The notes under the pieces were generated by a model. The model was not told the origin of the DNA and ran no database searches. It saw nothing but the letters and a program-made list of their open reading frames with translations. A stretch of DNA of 64,000 bases. Source: Lantana camara. Lineage: Eukaryota > Streptophyta > Magnoliopsida > Lamiales > Verbenaceae. Where the stretch lies: assembly GCA_037501455.1 (NCBI GenBank), contig CM074856.1, positions 18,125,001 through 18,189,000 on the forward strand, given 5' to 3'. The position numbers and the translations under genes were made by a program. This document shows, one piece after another, positions 22,762 through 35,300 of this stretch (position 1 is its first letter; every line of letters starts with the position of its first letter).

Positions 22762-24309
22762 GTGACCCTCAGAGATCCTCACGGTACTGAAGTTGACTAC
22801 GCTATTAAACTAGCGTTTCAAGTCACCAATAACGAGGTGGAATATGAGGCTCTAATCCAAGGGCTTAGAATAGCCCTCCAGAATGGTGCCGTTCGGGTCA
22901 CCGCATATGTCGACTCTCAGCTGATCACAAGTCAAATTGATGGTACTTATGAGGCTCGAGAAACCACTATGGTGCAGTACTTGGTGAGCGCTAAAGAAGT
23001 TATATCAAAGTTCAAAGAATTTCATTTGCTGCAGATCCCGAGAGCGGAAAACGAGCGGGCAGATGCTCTTTCTAAGTTTGCATCCGCCTTGGAGGGCTCC
23101 TGCGAGCGCTCTGTCACATTCCTCAGAACGGAAATGCCGCTGATTCGCGATACGGGACCCTCAGATGAAGTCAATATGCTAGATCCCTCCGGGCCTTGCT
23201 GGCTCGACGACATCATTAGATTTTTAAGGGATGGAGCCTACCCGAGCGATAAAGTGGAAGCACGGAAGATTAGAAGTAAAGCCCCTCATTTCTCTCTCGA
23301 CAGCGAGGGGCGGCTATTCAAGCGATCTTTCCAGGGACCACCACTAAAGTGTCTGAGACCCTCGCAAGCCAAGGAGGTGTTGGAACATGTGCATAACGGG
23401 AGCTGTGGGAATCATTCTGGAGGTCGAATCCTGGCAAAGAAAGTCTTGAGGAGTGGGTTCTACTGGCCCTCGGTGTTGCAGGATGCCATTAGTCACTCCA
23501 AGAAATGCCCTAAGTGCCAGTTTCATTCTAACATCCCTCAATTGCCGGCGGCTCAAATGATTCCTATTGATGTTTCGTGGCCCTTTGATCAGTGGGGCAT
23601 TGATATTGTGGGACCCCTCCTAATGGCGGTCGGACAAAAGAAATTCGTAATACTCGCTGTGGATTACTTCACTAAGTGGGCCGAAGCTGAAGCAGTCGCG
23701 AAAATAACGTTCAAGGTTGTAAGGGACTTCATTTGGAAGAACATCATTTGCAGATATGGCATCCCGAGGGTGCTCATCTCGGACAATGGTTCCCAGTTCA
23801 TCGCCGCTGACACACGGGATTGGTGCTACGAACTTGGGATTGAGCAACGCTTCACTTCCATGGGCCATCCTCAAGCCAACGGTCAAGCTGAAGTGACTAA
23901 TCTAACCATACTCCAGCATTTGAAGACGATGCTCGAAAGTAAGAAGGGGAAATGGGCTGAAGAACTTCAAGGAGCCCTGTGGGCGTACCGTACCACCCCC
24001 CGAGCGGCAACGGGAGAAACCCCTTACTCCCTCGTTTATGGCTCCGAGGCTATGATACCTGCGGAAATTGCTCAAGAATCCGCACGAGTTGCCTATTTCG
24101 AGCCTGCTGTCAACGAGGCCAATCGAGCATTCGAATTGGATTTACTGAACGAAAGGAGGAATACTGCTTGGGCTCGTATCCACAAATACAAAGCGACCGT
24201 AGCCCACCAGTATAACAAACGTGTTAAAGAGAGGACTTTCCAGCTAGGGGACTTGGTCCTAAAAAAAGTTGAAGTCTCCAAACATGTGGGTAAGTTGGAC
24301 CCCAATTAG
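22762..24309 (+). pseudogene. Element B archaeal-type RNase H and integrase segment
   Basis: This is a 515-codon open segment. Its true domain start lies before the TGA at 22759, where HTDGSSTSQGGG is visible. It has FQVTNNEVEYEALIQGL and the integrase zinc region HNGSCGNHSGG..CPKCQFHSN. The catalytic core has WGIDIVGP, VDYFTKWAEAEAV and SDNGSQF. The C-terminus is QLGDLVLKKVEVSKHVGKLDPN and then TAG in place of Trp. No chromodomain follows. Confidence 0.9.
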
Positions 24310-24425
24310 GAAGGCCCCTTCAAAGTCATTCAGGTAAGCAAACAACACCTACCTACTGGAGACTTTGCAAGGCGAGCGTCTCCCTAGACCATGGAATGCA
24401 TGTAACCTTAGAAGGTTCTACGTGT

Positions 24426-25368
24426 AAGCGTCAGTTTTTTTGTAATTACCCGTGCGCGGCACGGGGTACTTTCTTTTGACAGAAAGCATATTGTATTCAT
24501 TTTGAAAATTGCAAGTATAATAGTAAGTATTTGATTCTTTGATTATGTCATTTATTTGCTTTCCTATTGATTAATGGTTCGGGCAATAGAAGGCCTACTC
24601 CGTGTCGAGCATCCACCACGTCGAACGACCCATGTAATACCCCAATCGTTTCAAAGCAACGCTATCTGGGTGTTAAGAACCCTCCACACGGAATAGTTTG
24701 ACGATTCGTAAGTGTATAAAGTCCTAAGAACAAGCGTGTCAAACGGCGGGATGCTAAACGCTTAATTTACGCCAACTGGGTGCTCGCCGCTCCAGTTCAC
24801 GCTCGTAAACCCCCGATGACCCTCAACTTCTTGAGTAAGAGCACACTCGTAAAATAATGGGTCCTAAACCAATCCTTTCATGGGTCCCTCTAAATGACGC
24901 TAACCCTACGGGTACGCTCGCTTTGATCCCATAACTAGCAAATCCTAGAGTTGATTTCTAAGTATATACAACTCACTGGAGCGTTCGAGATGAAGGTGCA
25001 TATTATTGGGCCAACACTTAGGCAAATCCTCAGAGGTTTCTTAAGTTCAAGTTCGAGCCTCACTACGAATACGCCAGGGAACCCTCAAAGAAAACGCCCT
25101 CGTGCGCACGCACGCCCATCGCAAACACTCAAACAAGAGAGACCAATGTAAAAACGTCGAGCGCAATGAAACAATAGCGATCACTATTTAAAAACAGAAG
25201 AAAGTGCGCAAAAACGTCCAAGCAGTAAAAGAAAAGGTCCAAGTACATGGGGAAAAGCATAAAAATTCAAATATGCCAAGAAATCCTAAGGATTGAATAC
25301 AAGTATTAAATGTTCAGGAAGGGAAATCTAACAAGCATGATTAGGGAACAGCAGCAGCGGGAGGACGA
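24426..25368. other. Element B spacer between pol and antisense gene
   Basis: This is non-coding element sequence. It has several CGTCGAACG/ACGCTCG-type motifs, and unlike element A shows no tandem array. It is the 3' side of the antisense gene. Confidence 0.5.
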
Positions 25369-28244
25369 TCACTGGGCTTGGTTGTCAGGCTCCGGCAGGG
25401 CAGTTGCGAGCGGAACAGGGGCCAATACGTTGGCGTCAGAAGTCTGGGCCTCCCCAGGTTCCTCTTCATCCAGCGCTTCCATGACGGTACCCTCATCTTC
25501 TATTTGCAAGGGCTCGGGATTCAGGGGGTTTGCCGCCATGAACTCGCCTTGGAGCAGCGTTACGAGTTCCTGATACTCCGCCTCAGCCAATTCCTCTGAG
25601 GGATCCCGATCATGGACAATAGGCTCGCAGTTCTCGTCTAAGTCCATGCAGAGGCGGTCATCGGTGCGGGCACTCTCGGGGGCTAACCCTAGTTTGACCA
25701 TCTACCCTATTGCTTTATGGAAAAAGCGTCGGGCATTGTCAAAACAGTGAAGGTTGGCGGCAAAAGCAAAGGCTTTAGAGCGTACGAACTTCATCAGCGA
25801 GTCCCATGCTACCTTCGATTCGAGGCCGGCCACCTTTTCCTGCAAATCTGCGAGGGACTTCTTGATTATTTCACTTTGGCGAGTACTCTCGGCCAATTGA
25901 TGTCCCAAATCCCCATTCTGGACCCTCAACTGGTCCCGCTCCTCTTTCAGCTTATCGTGACGATGGTTGAGTGTCAGGAAAGCATTGTCCGATTTTTTCA
26001 AGGCTTCCTTCAGTCTATCCTGCTCAAGGTTGGCACCCGTCAGTTGAGCGCAAACGGAGTTGTAATCCTCTTGCAACTGACCGGGATCAGAGATGCGCAG
26101 CAACTTCTTATATTTGGCCTTGTGTTGGGAGTAGGCCTGCGCTCGACCCTGCAGGTTCTTCAGCCTCGGGATTACTTCCTGGAAAATTGTAAGCAAGGGT
26201 CTTTACCAGAGTCATAATAGGAAGAGTTGGAATTTTCCAAAAGGGAATTAGGGACTCACCGTCATGAGGGCGTGGCAAGCATCGTCCGCAACCCTCGCAG
26301 CGTCGTGCTCGTTCAACTTATCGTGATCGCCGGAAAACTGGAGTTTCCTGACAATATGAGAGACTAAGTTTACGGAGTACGCGCTCTTCTTCAGCAGTAC
26401 TGGACCCTCGGCCCGTTGGCGTTTGTAACGAGCCTCCCCCCGATAACCAACCTTCCAGAAATCTTCTTTCTCCGACGATGAAGTATCGTTTCCTTCGCCC
26501 CGGTGGCCCACGACGACCTCCTTGCCTTTGCCCGAAATGGGAATCGAGTCGGGCAGCCTTTTTCTCTTCCCTTGACGGTCGGCCCTCAGGAAATCATGTA
26601 TTTGGACCGCTGTCCCCGAGCGGTTGCGGGAAGTGCTTGAGCTCAGGGCAATGGGCCCTTTTGGGCCTTCTGGAGCGGCCGGAGGGGGAGTAGAACCCCG
26701 AGCGCCGTCGACGGTCAAGTCTTCAATAGGACCGACGGTCGGAGCTTCATTTCCCGCGCCCCTACCACCATCTCCTCGCACTGCCCTTCGACGGGCTCCT
26801 CTCCCCCTCGGGGCGTGGGGGACTTGTGCATGTTGCTGCGGTTGTTGAGGGTTAGCACCTCCCCTCTGGGCGTGCATCATCTCAGCAAGAAGTTCGGCAT
26901 CCATCCCTGCTGTTAATACTTGGATATCTGCAAGACAAAAGATGTGAGTGTCAGAAATTGGATGTTTGGATAACAACTACAAAGCGTAATAAGTGAAGAT
27001 AAGTCAGTGAAACTATTCTAGAGGTTAGAGTAGTTAGTTCCTAGAATCTAACCGTCGAGCGCCATGATTTCGGCTGGAGGATCTATTATCATGCTCGGGG
27101 GGCAGGATAGGCCATAACGGAATAGCACTCCCTCGTTCTTCATCAAGACCTCAGCCCTGATCCACTTCTTTTCACTCCTCATCTCGAGAGCCAACCCCTT
27201 TGCCCAGTCCTCAAAGGCCTTATTCCTTATCCTCTCCCTAATCAATGGCCCCTCGCCATGTGTCAACCACTGTCGGTGAACCCCAAAAATTTCCCCTGGA
27301 GACCCTACGAAAAAGTACTTCCCTTTCCAATGCTCGCCGTAGGAGGTGGATGGAGAGTCTATCATCTTAAAGCCCGATTTGGCCTGGGCATAATAAAACC
27401 CATCTGTAGGAGACGAGCGTGGCGAGCGGGCCACTTGTATTAAACTGTCAAAATTGGCAATTGAGGGTTCGTGGCCTAGGGCTCTCATCATAATTACAAA
27501 AGTGTTGATTAAGGCTATACCGTTCGGCAGAATCTGTGAAGGCCAGAGCGCAAGGTGATGACAGATGGTGGCGACGGCGGACGGAATGGGAAACCTCAGG
27601 GCCCCGGCCATGACAGCATCCCAGTAGGCCGTCAGCGTCCCGGACGGCGGTCGATTGGCCCTTTCCCCCTCCTCGGGAAGTCTCATAGGGAATACCGCTT
27701 CGTCCCAATACACTTTGGCCCTCAAATCCTCCAAATCCTCGAGTGTCAGAATGCTCTCAATCTCATCTGGAGATCTGTCGATTTGGTGGGGGTTATTTTG
27801 CCTCACTCGAGTTGCAGGCTCCTTCCCCTTTCTATGACGCTTTCTGGGGGGTTCAGCCTCAACGTAACGCCCGGACGGTCCTGTACCACCCTCAAGGGCC
27901 TCTACTGCCACTGTGCCCCTGTGATCCTGAGGCCGCACAGCACTGTTAAGCACAGGGAGCACTCTCTCCCCTTGCCTCTGCATCTCCATCACGTTGTTCA
28001 TCTCTTCGAAGAGATCGTTTACCCCCTCAGGATCATTCTCGTTCATCCCTTGAGAAGCGGCATCAAGCTCATCATCCCCAGCTTCTATCGGTGCCCTTGC
28101 TAATGGGATAGCCATGGGGATTGCGCTTCCTGGGGGGGCCCTCGCCAGTGGAACGGCCACGGGAACATTATATTTATGGGAGGAACTCCCAACAGACATC
28201 TCCTCCAGTTCCCTCACATAATCCCTATCAACGTTGTCCGCCAT
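25369..28244 (-). CDS. Antisense element gene, three exons (element B copy)
   Basis: Predicted exons on the minus strand are 28244-27053, 26927-26260 and 26178-25369, with GT donors at 27052 and 26259 and AG acceptors at 26928 and 26179. Lengths of 1192, 668 and 810 sum to 890 codons, and both junctions keep the frame (phase 1, then phase 0). Start ATG 28244 (MADNVDRDYVRELEEM) is chosen to match A and C. Exon 1 carries the PF04195-like block (PPSGTLTAY, ALRFPIPS, LWPSQILPNGIALI, SPRSSPTDGFYYAQAK). Exon 2 has a basic motif GKRKRLPDSIPISGKGKEV. Exon 3 is a long coiled coil (about QGRAQAYSQHKAKYKKL onward) with an acidic tail. One in-frame TAG interrupts exon 3 at 25702-25704. Function is unknown. 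Position and orientation match the antisense extra ORFs known from Retand-like gypsy elements. Confidence 0.7.
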
Positions 28245-28529
28245 GGCTGTTCTTCTGTTCTTGGAGGTGAAGTTTCCAGGAAAAGGATCAACGGGGAAGA
28301 AAGGCTTTAGAACCAGATTAGCAGGGGAGAAGGGTTCCTCACTTAAAGGATACACTCAATCGCAACCTAAATCTAAAAGTTAGTACAAGAAACAGGAGTT
28401 TACGAAGTTTTTACCTAAAGATTGAAAGAAAACTTGCTGGAAATCACAGAGGTTGCAGAGGATTCTGGCCGCTTTACTTGCTTGAAGAAGAAGAGTGTGT
28501 GAAAGAGGTGCAAGGCTTTGCAAATCCCT

Positions 28530-28537
28530 ATTTATAG
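28530..28537 (-). promoter_or_regulatory. TATA box for antisense gene (element B)
   Basis: On the minus strand this reads CTATAAAT within CCCCTATAAATAGGG, about 290 bases before the antisense ATG. A leader intron is possible (a GTAAAAAC donor near 28415), by analogy with element A. Confidence 0.6.
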
Positions 28538-28825
28538 GGGTAAAGGCTGGCATTAATTAGGGTTGGGGATTTCAAATGGCAATCATTTCCCGCCTAGGAA
28601 ATCCCCTCACTTTTGGTAACCGCCTCACGTCTCCCGGAATGCACGCGCCCACGCTCCCACTAAGCATTTAATGATGATAAGACTCCAATTATGACCATGA
28701 CAGAAAATGTCAGTTGCTGAAGACAAACCGTCACTCCATTCTTGGAGCTTGACCCTCGAATATTCAAAAATACAAGGCTTGCTTCTCTGAAGATTCTACA
28801 GTACGCTCAAACCGATACTACAGAA

Positions 28826-28839
28826 TCTGGGGGGCAAAA
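28826..28839 (+). other. Polypurine tract of element B
   Basis: CTGGGGGGCAAAA directly precedes the 3' LTR start at 28840. It is the expected plus-strand priming site. Confidence 0.85.
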
Positions 28840-29527
28840 TGATGAGGCATAAAACTACGCTCAGATCAAAGCCGTCCACGTGTCAACGCCCGACGATGAA
28901 GGAACTGGATGCTAGCATTGATGGGCCCGCGGGTCATCCCAGCCTACCCCCTCGCTTACTAGAACAAGTCCATGAGCCTCGACCAACCATTCAGGTAAAG
29001 GGTTCAAGCTGATGGGCTTGACGCTCATGTCCTGACCCTCAGGGTCACCCTTCTTGGGGAAGCACCCACACGAGGGCCCCCATTCCTGACGCTCGTGATT
29101 TTGACGCTCAATGGACATCTGCCGTGAGGGGTCCATCCGTACGCTCTTCGAGCGTCACCAGCGCTCGTGCCTGATCCTAGCCCCCTGCGAAGGGCCCGAA
29201 CCTTAACAAAGGGGACCTTGGGCCTTCCTCTCATGCGACCCTCGCCAACAACCTCTGACACAAAGGTGGTGCGCACCTTACATCTGACACGCCTCCTCCT
29301 TTTCAGAAACGTCACTCTCACACCCTCACGGGCCGCCACGTGTTAGGGCAACACAGGTTTGGGACCACACGGTCAATTTACCCATCTACCCCCACCCCTA
29401 ACATATAAAGAGGGGAGAACGCATGTTTTCTCCCCCAAGTCATTTTTCTCCACAGAAAATCACACACTGAACTGAGATATTCCTCCATTAATCTGCACCT
29501 TCCCAAGCTTCATACGACCTTCACCAC
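28840..29527 (+). repeat. 3' LTR of element B, first part
   Basis: These 688 bp of LTR are interrupted by element A. The LTR resumes at 42054 and ends at 42221. ACCAC at 29523-29527 is the left half of the element A target duplication. Confidence 0.93.
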
Positions 29528-30341
29528 TGATGGGGTCAAAATACGATCGTCCCATATTAGGACACGTGGCATCACCGAGATGATGACATCTGTCTCCCCA
29601 AGGTTGCACCCATCAGTGCCCGAGCGCTAAGCTCAACGAGCGCAATCCTTCTTCATGAGTTGAGCCCAACGAGCGCTGTCACTCTCACGAGCGCCATTCA
29701 TACTGTATGATTGGCACGTCCACGTGCCAAGGGAGCCCTCTTCGAGCGTCACACTCCCTCAGAGTGGCATTCCCATTTGGCTCGTCACTTGAACTGGAGC
29801 CTTCATTCCCCCCAGCGGATATCTTGGCTTCCAATACTCCAGGTTGTCACGAGCGCGCTCTTAAGCCCTCGTTACCAACCACCCAAATGGCTCTCTGACA
29901 CATCGTACATGCCCGCGCACCTGCCACTGTTGCCAGCACCAACTTTTGGCCGCCTTTGCAGAAGATTCCTCTTAGGTTTCTCTCTCATGGCGCCACGTGT
30001 TAGGGCAACATTCGGCCAGGACCACTTGAGGCAAATGACCAAAGGGCCCTTGACCCTCAACTATAAATAGCTAAAGTCATCTTCTACACGGGTAAGCATT
30101 CTTCATCACTGAAACTATGACTGAACTTACGTTTCTCCTTCATACCTTGAACTGACTTGAGCGTCGGAGAGCCAAACTGGGCATCACCCCCAGTTCCCCC
30201 AGCTTGGCCTTCTGACTTTTATTGTGCTTGTCCCAACAGGTAGAACCCCCTTTCTCATTTTCGACGAATCTCCGGCGGTTTCCTCCACAACTACAAATCG
30301 TAAAGTGTTTGGATTCGGACCCTCACATTCTGAACCCATCA
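29528..30341 (+). repeat. 5' LTR of element A
   Basis: TGATGGGGTCAAAATACG...ATTCTGAACCCATCA, 814 bp. A TATA box CTATAAATAG lies at 30061-30070, so the transcript should start near 30095. Three CACGTG motifs and many GAGCG/CGCTC pentamers are present. Confidence 0.95.
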
Positions 30342-30345
30342 TTTT

Positions 30346-30364
30346 TGGCGCCGTCTGTGGGAAA
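30346..30364 (+). other. Primer-binding site of element A
   Basis: TGGCGCCGTCTGTGGGAA starts 5 bases after the LTR end. It has the TGG start expected for complementarity to a tRNA 3' CCA and is the form often seen in plant Tat elements. The tRNA identity is not established here. Confidence 0.75.
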
Positions 30365-31439
30365 CCGTTTCTCCGTCCCTTTCTTTTTTTCTGTTGGTAG
30401 AAGAGCAAGCACACTCTTATCCTTTCCAGTCATAGTCGCTACAAGGTCTGGAGCCGTGGGAGGAGGAGATAACGCCTCCCAAGATGCCAATATCATTATT
30501 CCCTCCACCATTGCTGGTGGAGCCCTGCCTCCTTCCGTCACCGTTGGTGGAGCACCTCCCGCCGCAGGAGTGACTCCGCAAGCAGGGTCTTCAATAACTC
30601 CACCTACACCGCCGGCACTGCCAATTCCCACCGCCACTGGAGGAGTCTCTCTCTCTGCTCCTCCGCAGCCATCTCAGAACCCATGGGTCCCTCCCCAGGT
30701 GATTCCCGGAGTGCAGGGTTACATGATGCCCCCACCCGGATATACCCTCACCCCGGCTGTTATGGTGCCGCCGGTCCAGCCGTATCATGCTGGTCAGATC
30801 CAGCTCCCGGTGGTGATCCCCAGAGAGATTGAAGGAGTGGAGTTACCTCCACTAACCACCCAACAGTTGAGGGCTCTCTATGCCCAGTGTGAGGTTCAGG
30901 CGGCCCAGGGAGCATGGGAAAGGTTCCACTCCATGTACTTTTCCTCTGGGCAGGCCACTCAAGTTGCAGCCCCTTTGGGCGGACAACAAAATTTTCCCCT
31001 CAGAGAAGCCCAGGCTGTCCTGAGGGCACAACCGCCGCCACCACCAGCCAGAGAAGTGCCCCAGCAGGAGGGCAACGAGCGTCCCTCCATGGGCAGGAAT
31101 AAAGAGCCCATAGAACGAGTGAACGAGAATGAAGGGGATTCTCATATCTCCAGGAGGGGGTCACGAGCCCCCAGACACGGGGACAGGCAAGGGGACGTGA
31201 ATCCTGACATCCTCGCGGCTGTGCAAGACCAGCTGCAGGGTTTAAAGGATATTGTGGGACAGCTCTCACGAGGGCGTTCAACTCAGATCTCCCCTAGTCG
31301 GGATGAACGGGTTGACGCCAGAAGCACCCGTACCAAGGACCCCCCACCAAAGGTCCCCCACCGCAAGGAGCCGGAGGAAAACTTCGGCACGTATGAGTAC
31401 CACCCGTTGGCGAGGGGCTCGCCCCTCGTGGAGGAAGTT

Positions 31440-32260
31440 CTGATGGCCCAAGCAGGCATGGCCAAAATCCCCACTTCCATCAACCGATACGACGGGACGA
31501 CTGATCCGGCTGAACATCTGGATCACTTTTTACATCTAATGCACCTCTACGAGCATTCCAGCAACTACTGGGCCAAAGTGTTTGTCACTTCCTTAGTGGG
31601 AATGGCTCAGGAGTGGTACAAGCGACTGCCGCCGCGCTCAATTCACTCATATGAAGAGCTGGCTCATGCTTTCCTCAACCACTTTAATTCTTTGAAAGCG
31701 CCAGTCACCGCACCTACTGCCCTTTACAACGTGGTGCAAGGCAGGAACGAGTCTCTGCGCTCGTTCTTCGCCCGCTTCAACAAGGAAATCCTACAGGTGG
31801 AGAGGCCTTCTATGGATTTCTTGATCCCAGTGCTCTTTCAGGCTGTGGATCACAAGCAGTATGTGAGCAAGAAGTTTGCCGACGCCATTGTAGAAAGGAG
31901 GCCAGGGACCCTCATGGCCTTTAGAGAGGTTGCCGAGCCGTTCTTCGCGCTCGAAGACATGTATGGGACGAATGGTCCCCGGCATCACAGTCCAGCCAGG
32001 AACGAGCGACCCCATCACGAGCGGGGATGGGAGGTGGTAGTCAAGAAGGAGCGCCCTCAAGAGCGCAAAAGGTCGCCACCACCCCCTCGGCGATTCGAGC
32101 GGGTCCCGTTCACCAGGCCGAATTCAGAAGTCTACAACCTCTCCGATAAAAAGCTCTTTAAGAGACCCATCAAAATGAGAGAAATGGACTCGCTCAGGCG
32201 CTCGAACAAATACTGCGCATTCCACAAGCAGAGGGGGCACGACACGGATGAGTGCCTACA
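31440..32260 (+). pseudogene. Element A gag core and zinc knuckle
   Basis: The retrotransposon gag domain includes YDGTTDPAEHLDHFLHLM, WAKVFVTSLVGMAQEWYKRL and YEELAHAFLNHF. It is followed by VDHKQYVSKKF and a basic linker. A CX2HX4HX4C knuckle, CAFHKQRGHDTDEC, lies at 32214-32255. It belongs to the continuous frame that starts upstream and has no lesion in this part. Gag would package the element RNA in the cytoplasm. Confidence 0.88.
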
Positions 32261-32639
32261 GTTGGAAGCTGAGATTCAGAGGCTCGTCGCAGGGGGCCAC
32301 CTGAAGGAATTCGTCCGGGTGCTCGAGCGTTACGATGAACGCTGCAACGAGCGCGTCGGAGGAAGAAAGAGAAGTCCGTCCCGATCGAAGAGCCCAAGGG
32401 GTAGGGGACCCCCTGAAAGCAGCAGCCGCCGGGGCAGTAAAGGAAAAGCCCCTGAGCAAGAAAACGAACCTTTCGCAGTCATAAATATGATTGCAGGAGG
32501 CTCATCAGGAGGGGATTCCAACGCCTCCCGATGGAGGTATATCCGGAGCTACAACCAACGCCCAGCAGTGCCTAAACCCATCTATGTCATCCAGAGTCCA
32601 AGCGCTCAGCGGTCAAGAGAGAATGATGTAATAGGCTTC

Positions 32640-33110
32640 GATGATAGGGATTTAGAGCATATTATAACACCCCATGGGGAGGGTGTAACCTCCGATTGCC
32701 CCATGGTGGTTAGTGTAGATGTTCATAATCACGTTGTAAAAAGGGTGTTGGTGGATAGTGGAAGCTCTGTTAATGTTTTGCCTTATTCTACATTTTTAAA
32801 GAAGAAGGCTGACCTTCCGCTCGAGCCTCTCAAAACGGCCCTCATTGGCTTTGGAGGCTCGGAAGTTGTCCCACGAGGGCAGATACGCTTAGCTACTTCA
32901 TTCGGCCGAGCCCCTCAGCGCAAGACACTCTTGGTAACATACGCGGTGGTGGAGATTGATATTCCTTATAACATCATAATGGGGCGCCCTGCCCTCGTGG
33001 ATTTCAAAGCCATCATCTCCACCTACCACCAGAAGATTAAATTCCCTACTTCCGAGGGTGTGGGAGAAGTACTGTGCAATGTACAAGAGGCTTGGGAATG
33101 TTACATGTTG
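32640..33110 (+). pseudogene. Element A aspartic protease
   Basis: The active-site signature VLVDSGSSVNVLPYSTF has its catalytic Asp codon at 32754. It is followed by IRLATSFG and IPYNIIMGRPALVDF, which contains the hydrophobic-hydrophobic-Gly motif near the end of retropepsins. It is intact here. The protease would cleave the polyprotein. Confidence 0.85.
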
Positions 33111-33599
33111 TCCCTTAGAAAGCCTAAAGAGGGGAAAACCTTCCAAATTGGTTCCACCAAGAAATCAGTGGATTTCCCCAATCTAGATGAGGACAGCCCA
33201 GCACAGAAAAGGGCGAAATTGAACAAGAAGAAGAACAAAAAGAAGAAGGGAGACAACGTGGAGAATCCCCTCGAAAATGCACCACCAGGGACCGTTGGTG
33301 GATCGTCCTCAGAAGGAGACGAGCCGGGAGGGGGTGAGTCAGCACCTGGTGACCGTCTGACAGGAAAGAAGAGGGCGCTCGAACTTCCCAGCCCTGAGAT
33401 AAGGATCGAACCCTCGGAGAAGTTCCTGACCATTGAGTTGGAACCCGGAAACAAGGATAAGACTACTCAGATAGGATCTAACCTCTCGGGGCCCTCTCAG
33501 ATTATGATGATTGACTTCCTCAGGGAGAACAGTGATGTATTTGCGTGGAAAGCCTCCGACCTCACAGGGATTGACCCAAGCGTCATTGTCCATAGGCTT

Positions 33600-34820
33600 A
33601 ATGTGGATCCCTCTTTCAAACCCATCAAGCAGAAAAAGCGGGATGTACATGGCTTTCGAAAGAAAGTCATTGAAGAGGAAGTTAATAAACTCCTGGAGGC
33701 TCAATATATCGAGCCCATCTTGTACCCGGAATGGTTGTGTAATGTCGTCTTGGTGCCCAAGAGCGCGAATAAGTGGCGCATGTGCAATGATTTCACTGAT
33801 CTCAACAAGGCCTGCCCTAAAGATCCTTACCCGCTGCCCCGAATTGACCAATTGGTGGATTCGACCGCTGGCTGCGAGCTCATGAGCATGATGGACGCTT
33901 TCCAGAGATACTATCAGATCTTTATGGCCCCAGAAGACCGCCCCAAAACCTCGTTTGTTGTCCATCTGGGGGTATATTGCTTCTTAGTCATGCCTTTCGG
34001 ACTCAAGAACGCTGGAGCTACGTATCAACGGCTCGTCAACAAGATGTTTGAAAAATAAATTGGCAGGTCCATGGAGGTTTACGTGGATGATATGATTGTC
34101 AAAAGTGAGCGCCAGGACTCCCACTTGGAAGATCTCAAGCGCACTTTTTCGATCCTGCGTCAGTATGGGATGAAGTTGAACCCTTCGAAGTGCACCTTTG
34201 GAGTGCAAGGGGGAAAGTTCTTAGGGTACATGGTCAGTCAGAGGGGAATTGAGGCCAATCCGGAGAAGATCAAGGCCATATTGGAGATTCCCTCCCCTCG
34301 AAATTTGCGGGAAGTGCAAGTCCTAGTAGGAAAAATCATCTCGTTGAACAGGTTTATTTCACGCTCGGCGGACAGGAACCTTCCCTTCTTCAAAGTTTTG
34401 AGGAACGCACGCAACTTTGCTTGGACAGAAGAATGGAAAAGGGCGCTGCAAGATATGAAGGTTTACTTATCGAGCGCCCCACTGCTGACTAAGCCCGTCG
34501 AAGGTGAGAGATTATTTATGTATCTTTCCGTTTCCTCCGAGGCCACAAGCGCGGTTCTGATCGCTGTACGGGAGCGAAAACACTTACCTGTCTATTATCT
34601 GAGCAAAACATTGCAAGGAGCCGAGAAGAAGTATCTGGAGATTGAGAAATTCGCGTTAGCACTCATCAACGCCTCGAGAAGGCTGAGGCCTTACTTTCAA
34701 GCACACTCCATAACGGTCCTCACAAACCAACCCTTGAAGCAGGTGTTGTCTAAGCCAGACGTGTCTGGAAGATTAATCAAATGGGCCATCGAATTGAGCC
34801 AGTTTGACTTGTGCTTCGAG
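33600..34820 (+). pseudogene. Element A reverse transcriptase and RNase H
   Basis: RT motifs seen are LVPKSANKWRMCNDFTDLNK, PRIDQLVD, DAFQRYYQI, TSFVV, MPFGLKNAGATYQRLV and YVDDMI (codons from 34080). A TAA stop at 34056-34058 lies seven codons before YVDD, where element B keeps an open codon, so the RT of this copy is not translated through. RNase H follows (VYYLSKTLQGAEKKYLEIEK, SITVLTNQPLKQVL). Confidence 0.9.
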
Positions 34821-34904
34821 CCCAGGACCGCGATACAGGCTCAGGTGGTAGCTGATTTGTTGGCAGAACGCTTTGGTTTAGAGCCTGCCGTTCAGGAGAG
34901 TGAG

Positions 34905-35300
34905 GGGTTATGGGTCCTGCACACGGATGGTTCCTCAACCTCTCAAGGGGGAGGAGTAGGAGTGGCCCTTAGAAACCCCGATGGGATTGAGCTGGACTTT
35001 GCAATCAAGCTGGATTTCCAAGTCACTAATAACGAAGCAGAATATGAAGCCCTCGTGCAAGGATTGAATATTGCCTTTCAGAATGGAGCCTCCAGAATTA
35101 CCGCTTACGTGGATTCACAGTTAATTGTGAGCCAGATTGATGGAACTTATGAGGCTCGAGAAACCACCATGGTGCAGTACCTGAGTAAAGCCAGAGAAAT
35201 CATCGGGAAGTTCAAGGAATTTCATCTACTTCAAGTACCACGGGAGGAGAACGAGCGCGCGGACGCTCTGTCAAAGTTTGCGTCAGCTTTGGGTGGTACT
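34905..35300 (+). pseudogene. Element A second (archaeal-type) RNase H
   Basis: VLHTDGSSTSQGGGVGVAL (Asp codon at 34926) is followed by NNEAEYEALVQGL, a TAYVDSQLIVSQ motif and ENERADALSKFASA. These are the D-E-D-D residues of an RNase H fold. It lies between the first RNase H and integrase. A second RNase H at this place is a recognised feature of Tat-lineage gypsy elements. It is intact in this copy. Confidence 0.8.

Larger units (their letters stand above)
19636..24425 (+). pseudogene. Element B gag-pol polyprotein, degraded
   Basis: From 19636 the sequence aligns throughout with element A gag-pol: gag C-terminus, zinc knuckle, protease, reverse transcriptase, RNase H, a second archaeal-type RNase H and integrase. 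At least six lesions are visible by comparison with A: a frameshift near 20600; TGA at 20900 where A has Trp; a 1-base deletion near 22565; TGA at 22759 where A has Gly; TAG at 24307 where A has Trp; and a frameshift near 24335. The N-terminal gag is missing. The copy cannot encode a functional polyprotein. Confidence 0.9.

Noticed and set aside
24310..24425. Chromodomain after integrase in elements A and B
   Set aside because: Only a GPF/Y-like tail ending in LRRFYV is present, with no aromatic-cage residues or chromodomain fold.
30222..30443. Translation start of gag-pol at the ATG 30222
   Set aside because: This ATG lies in the 5' LTR. The frame is merely open through the primer-binding site. 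The gag start should be after 30364.
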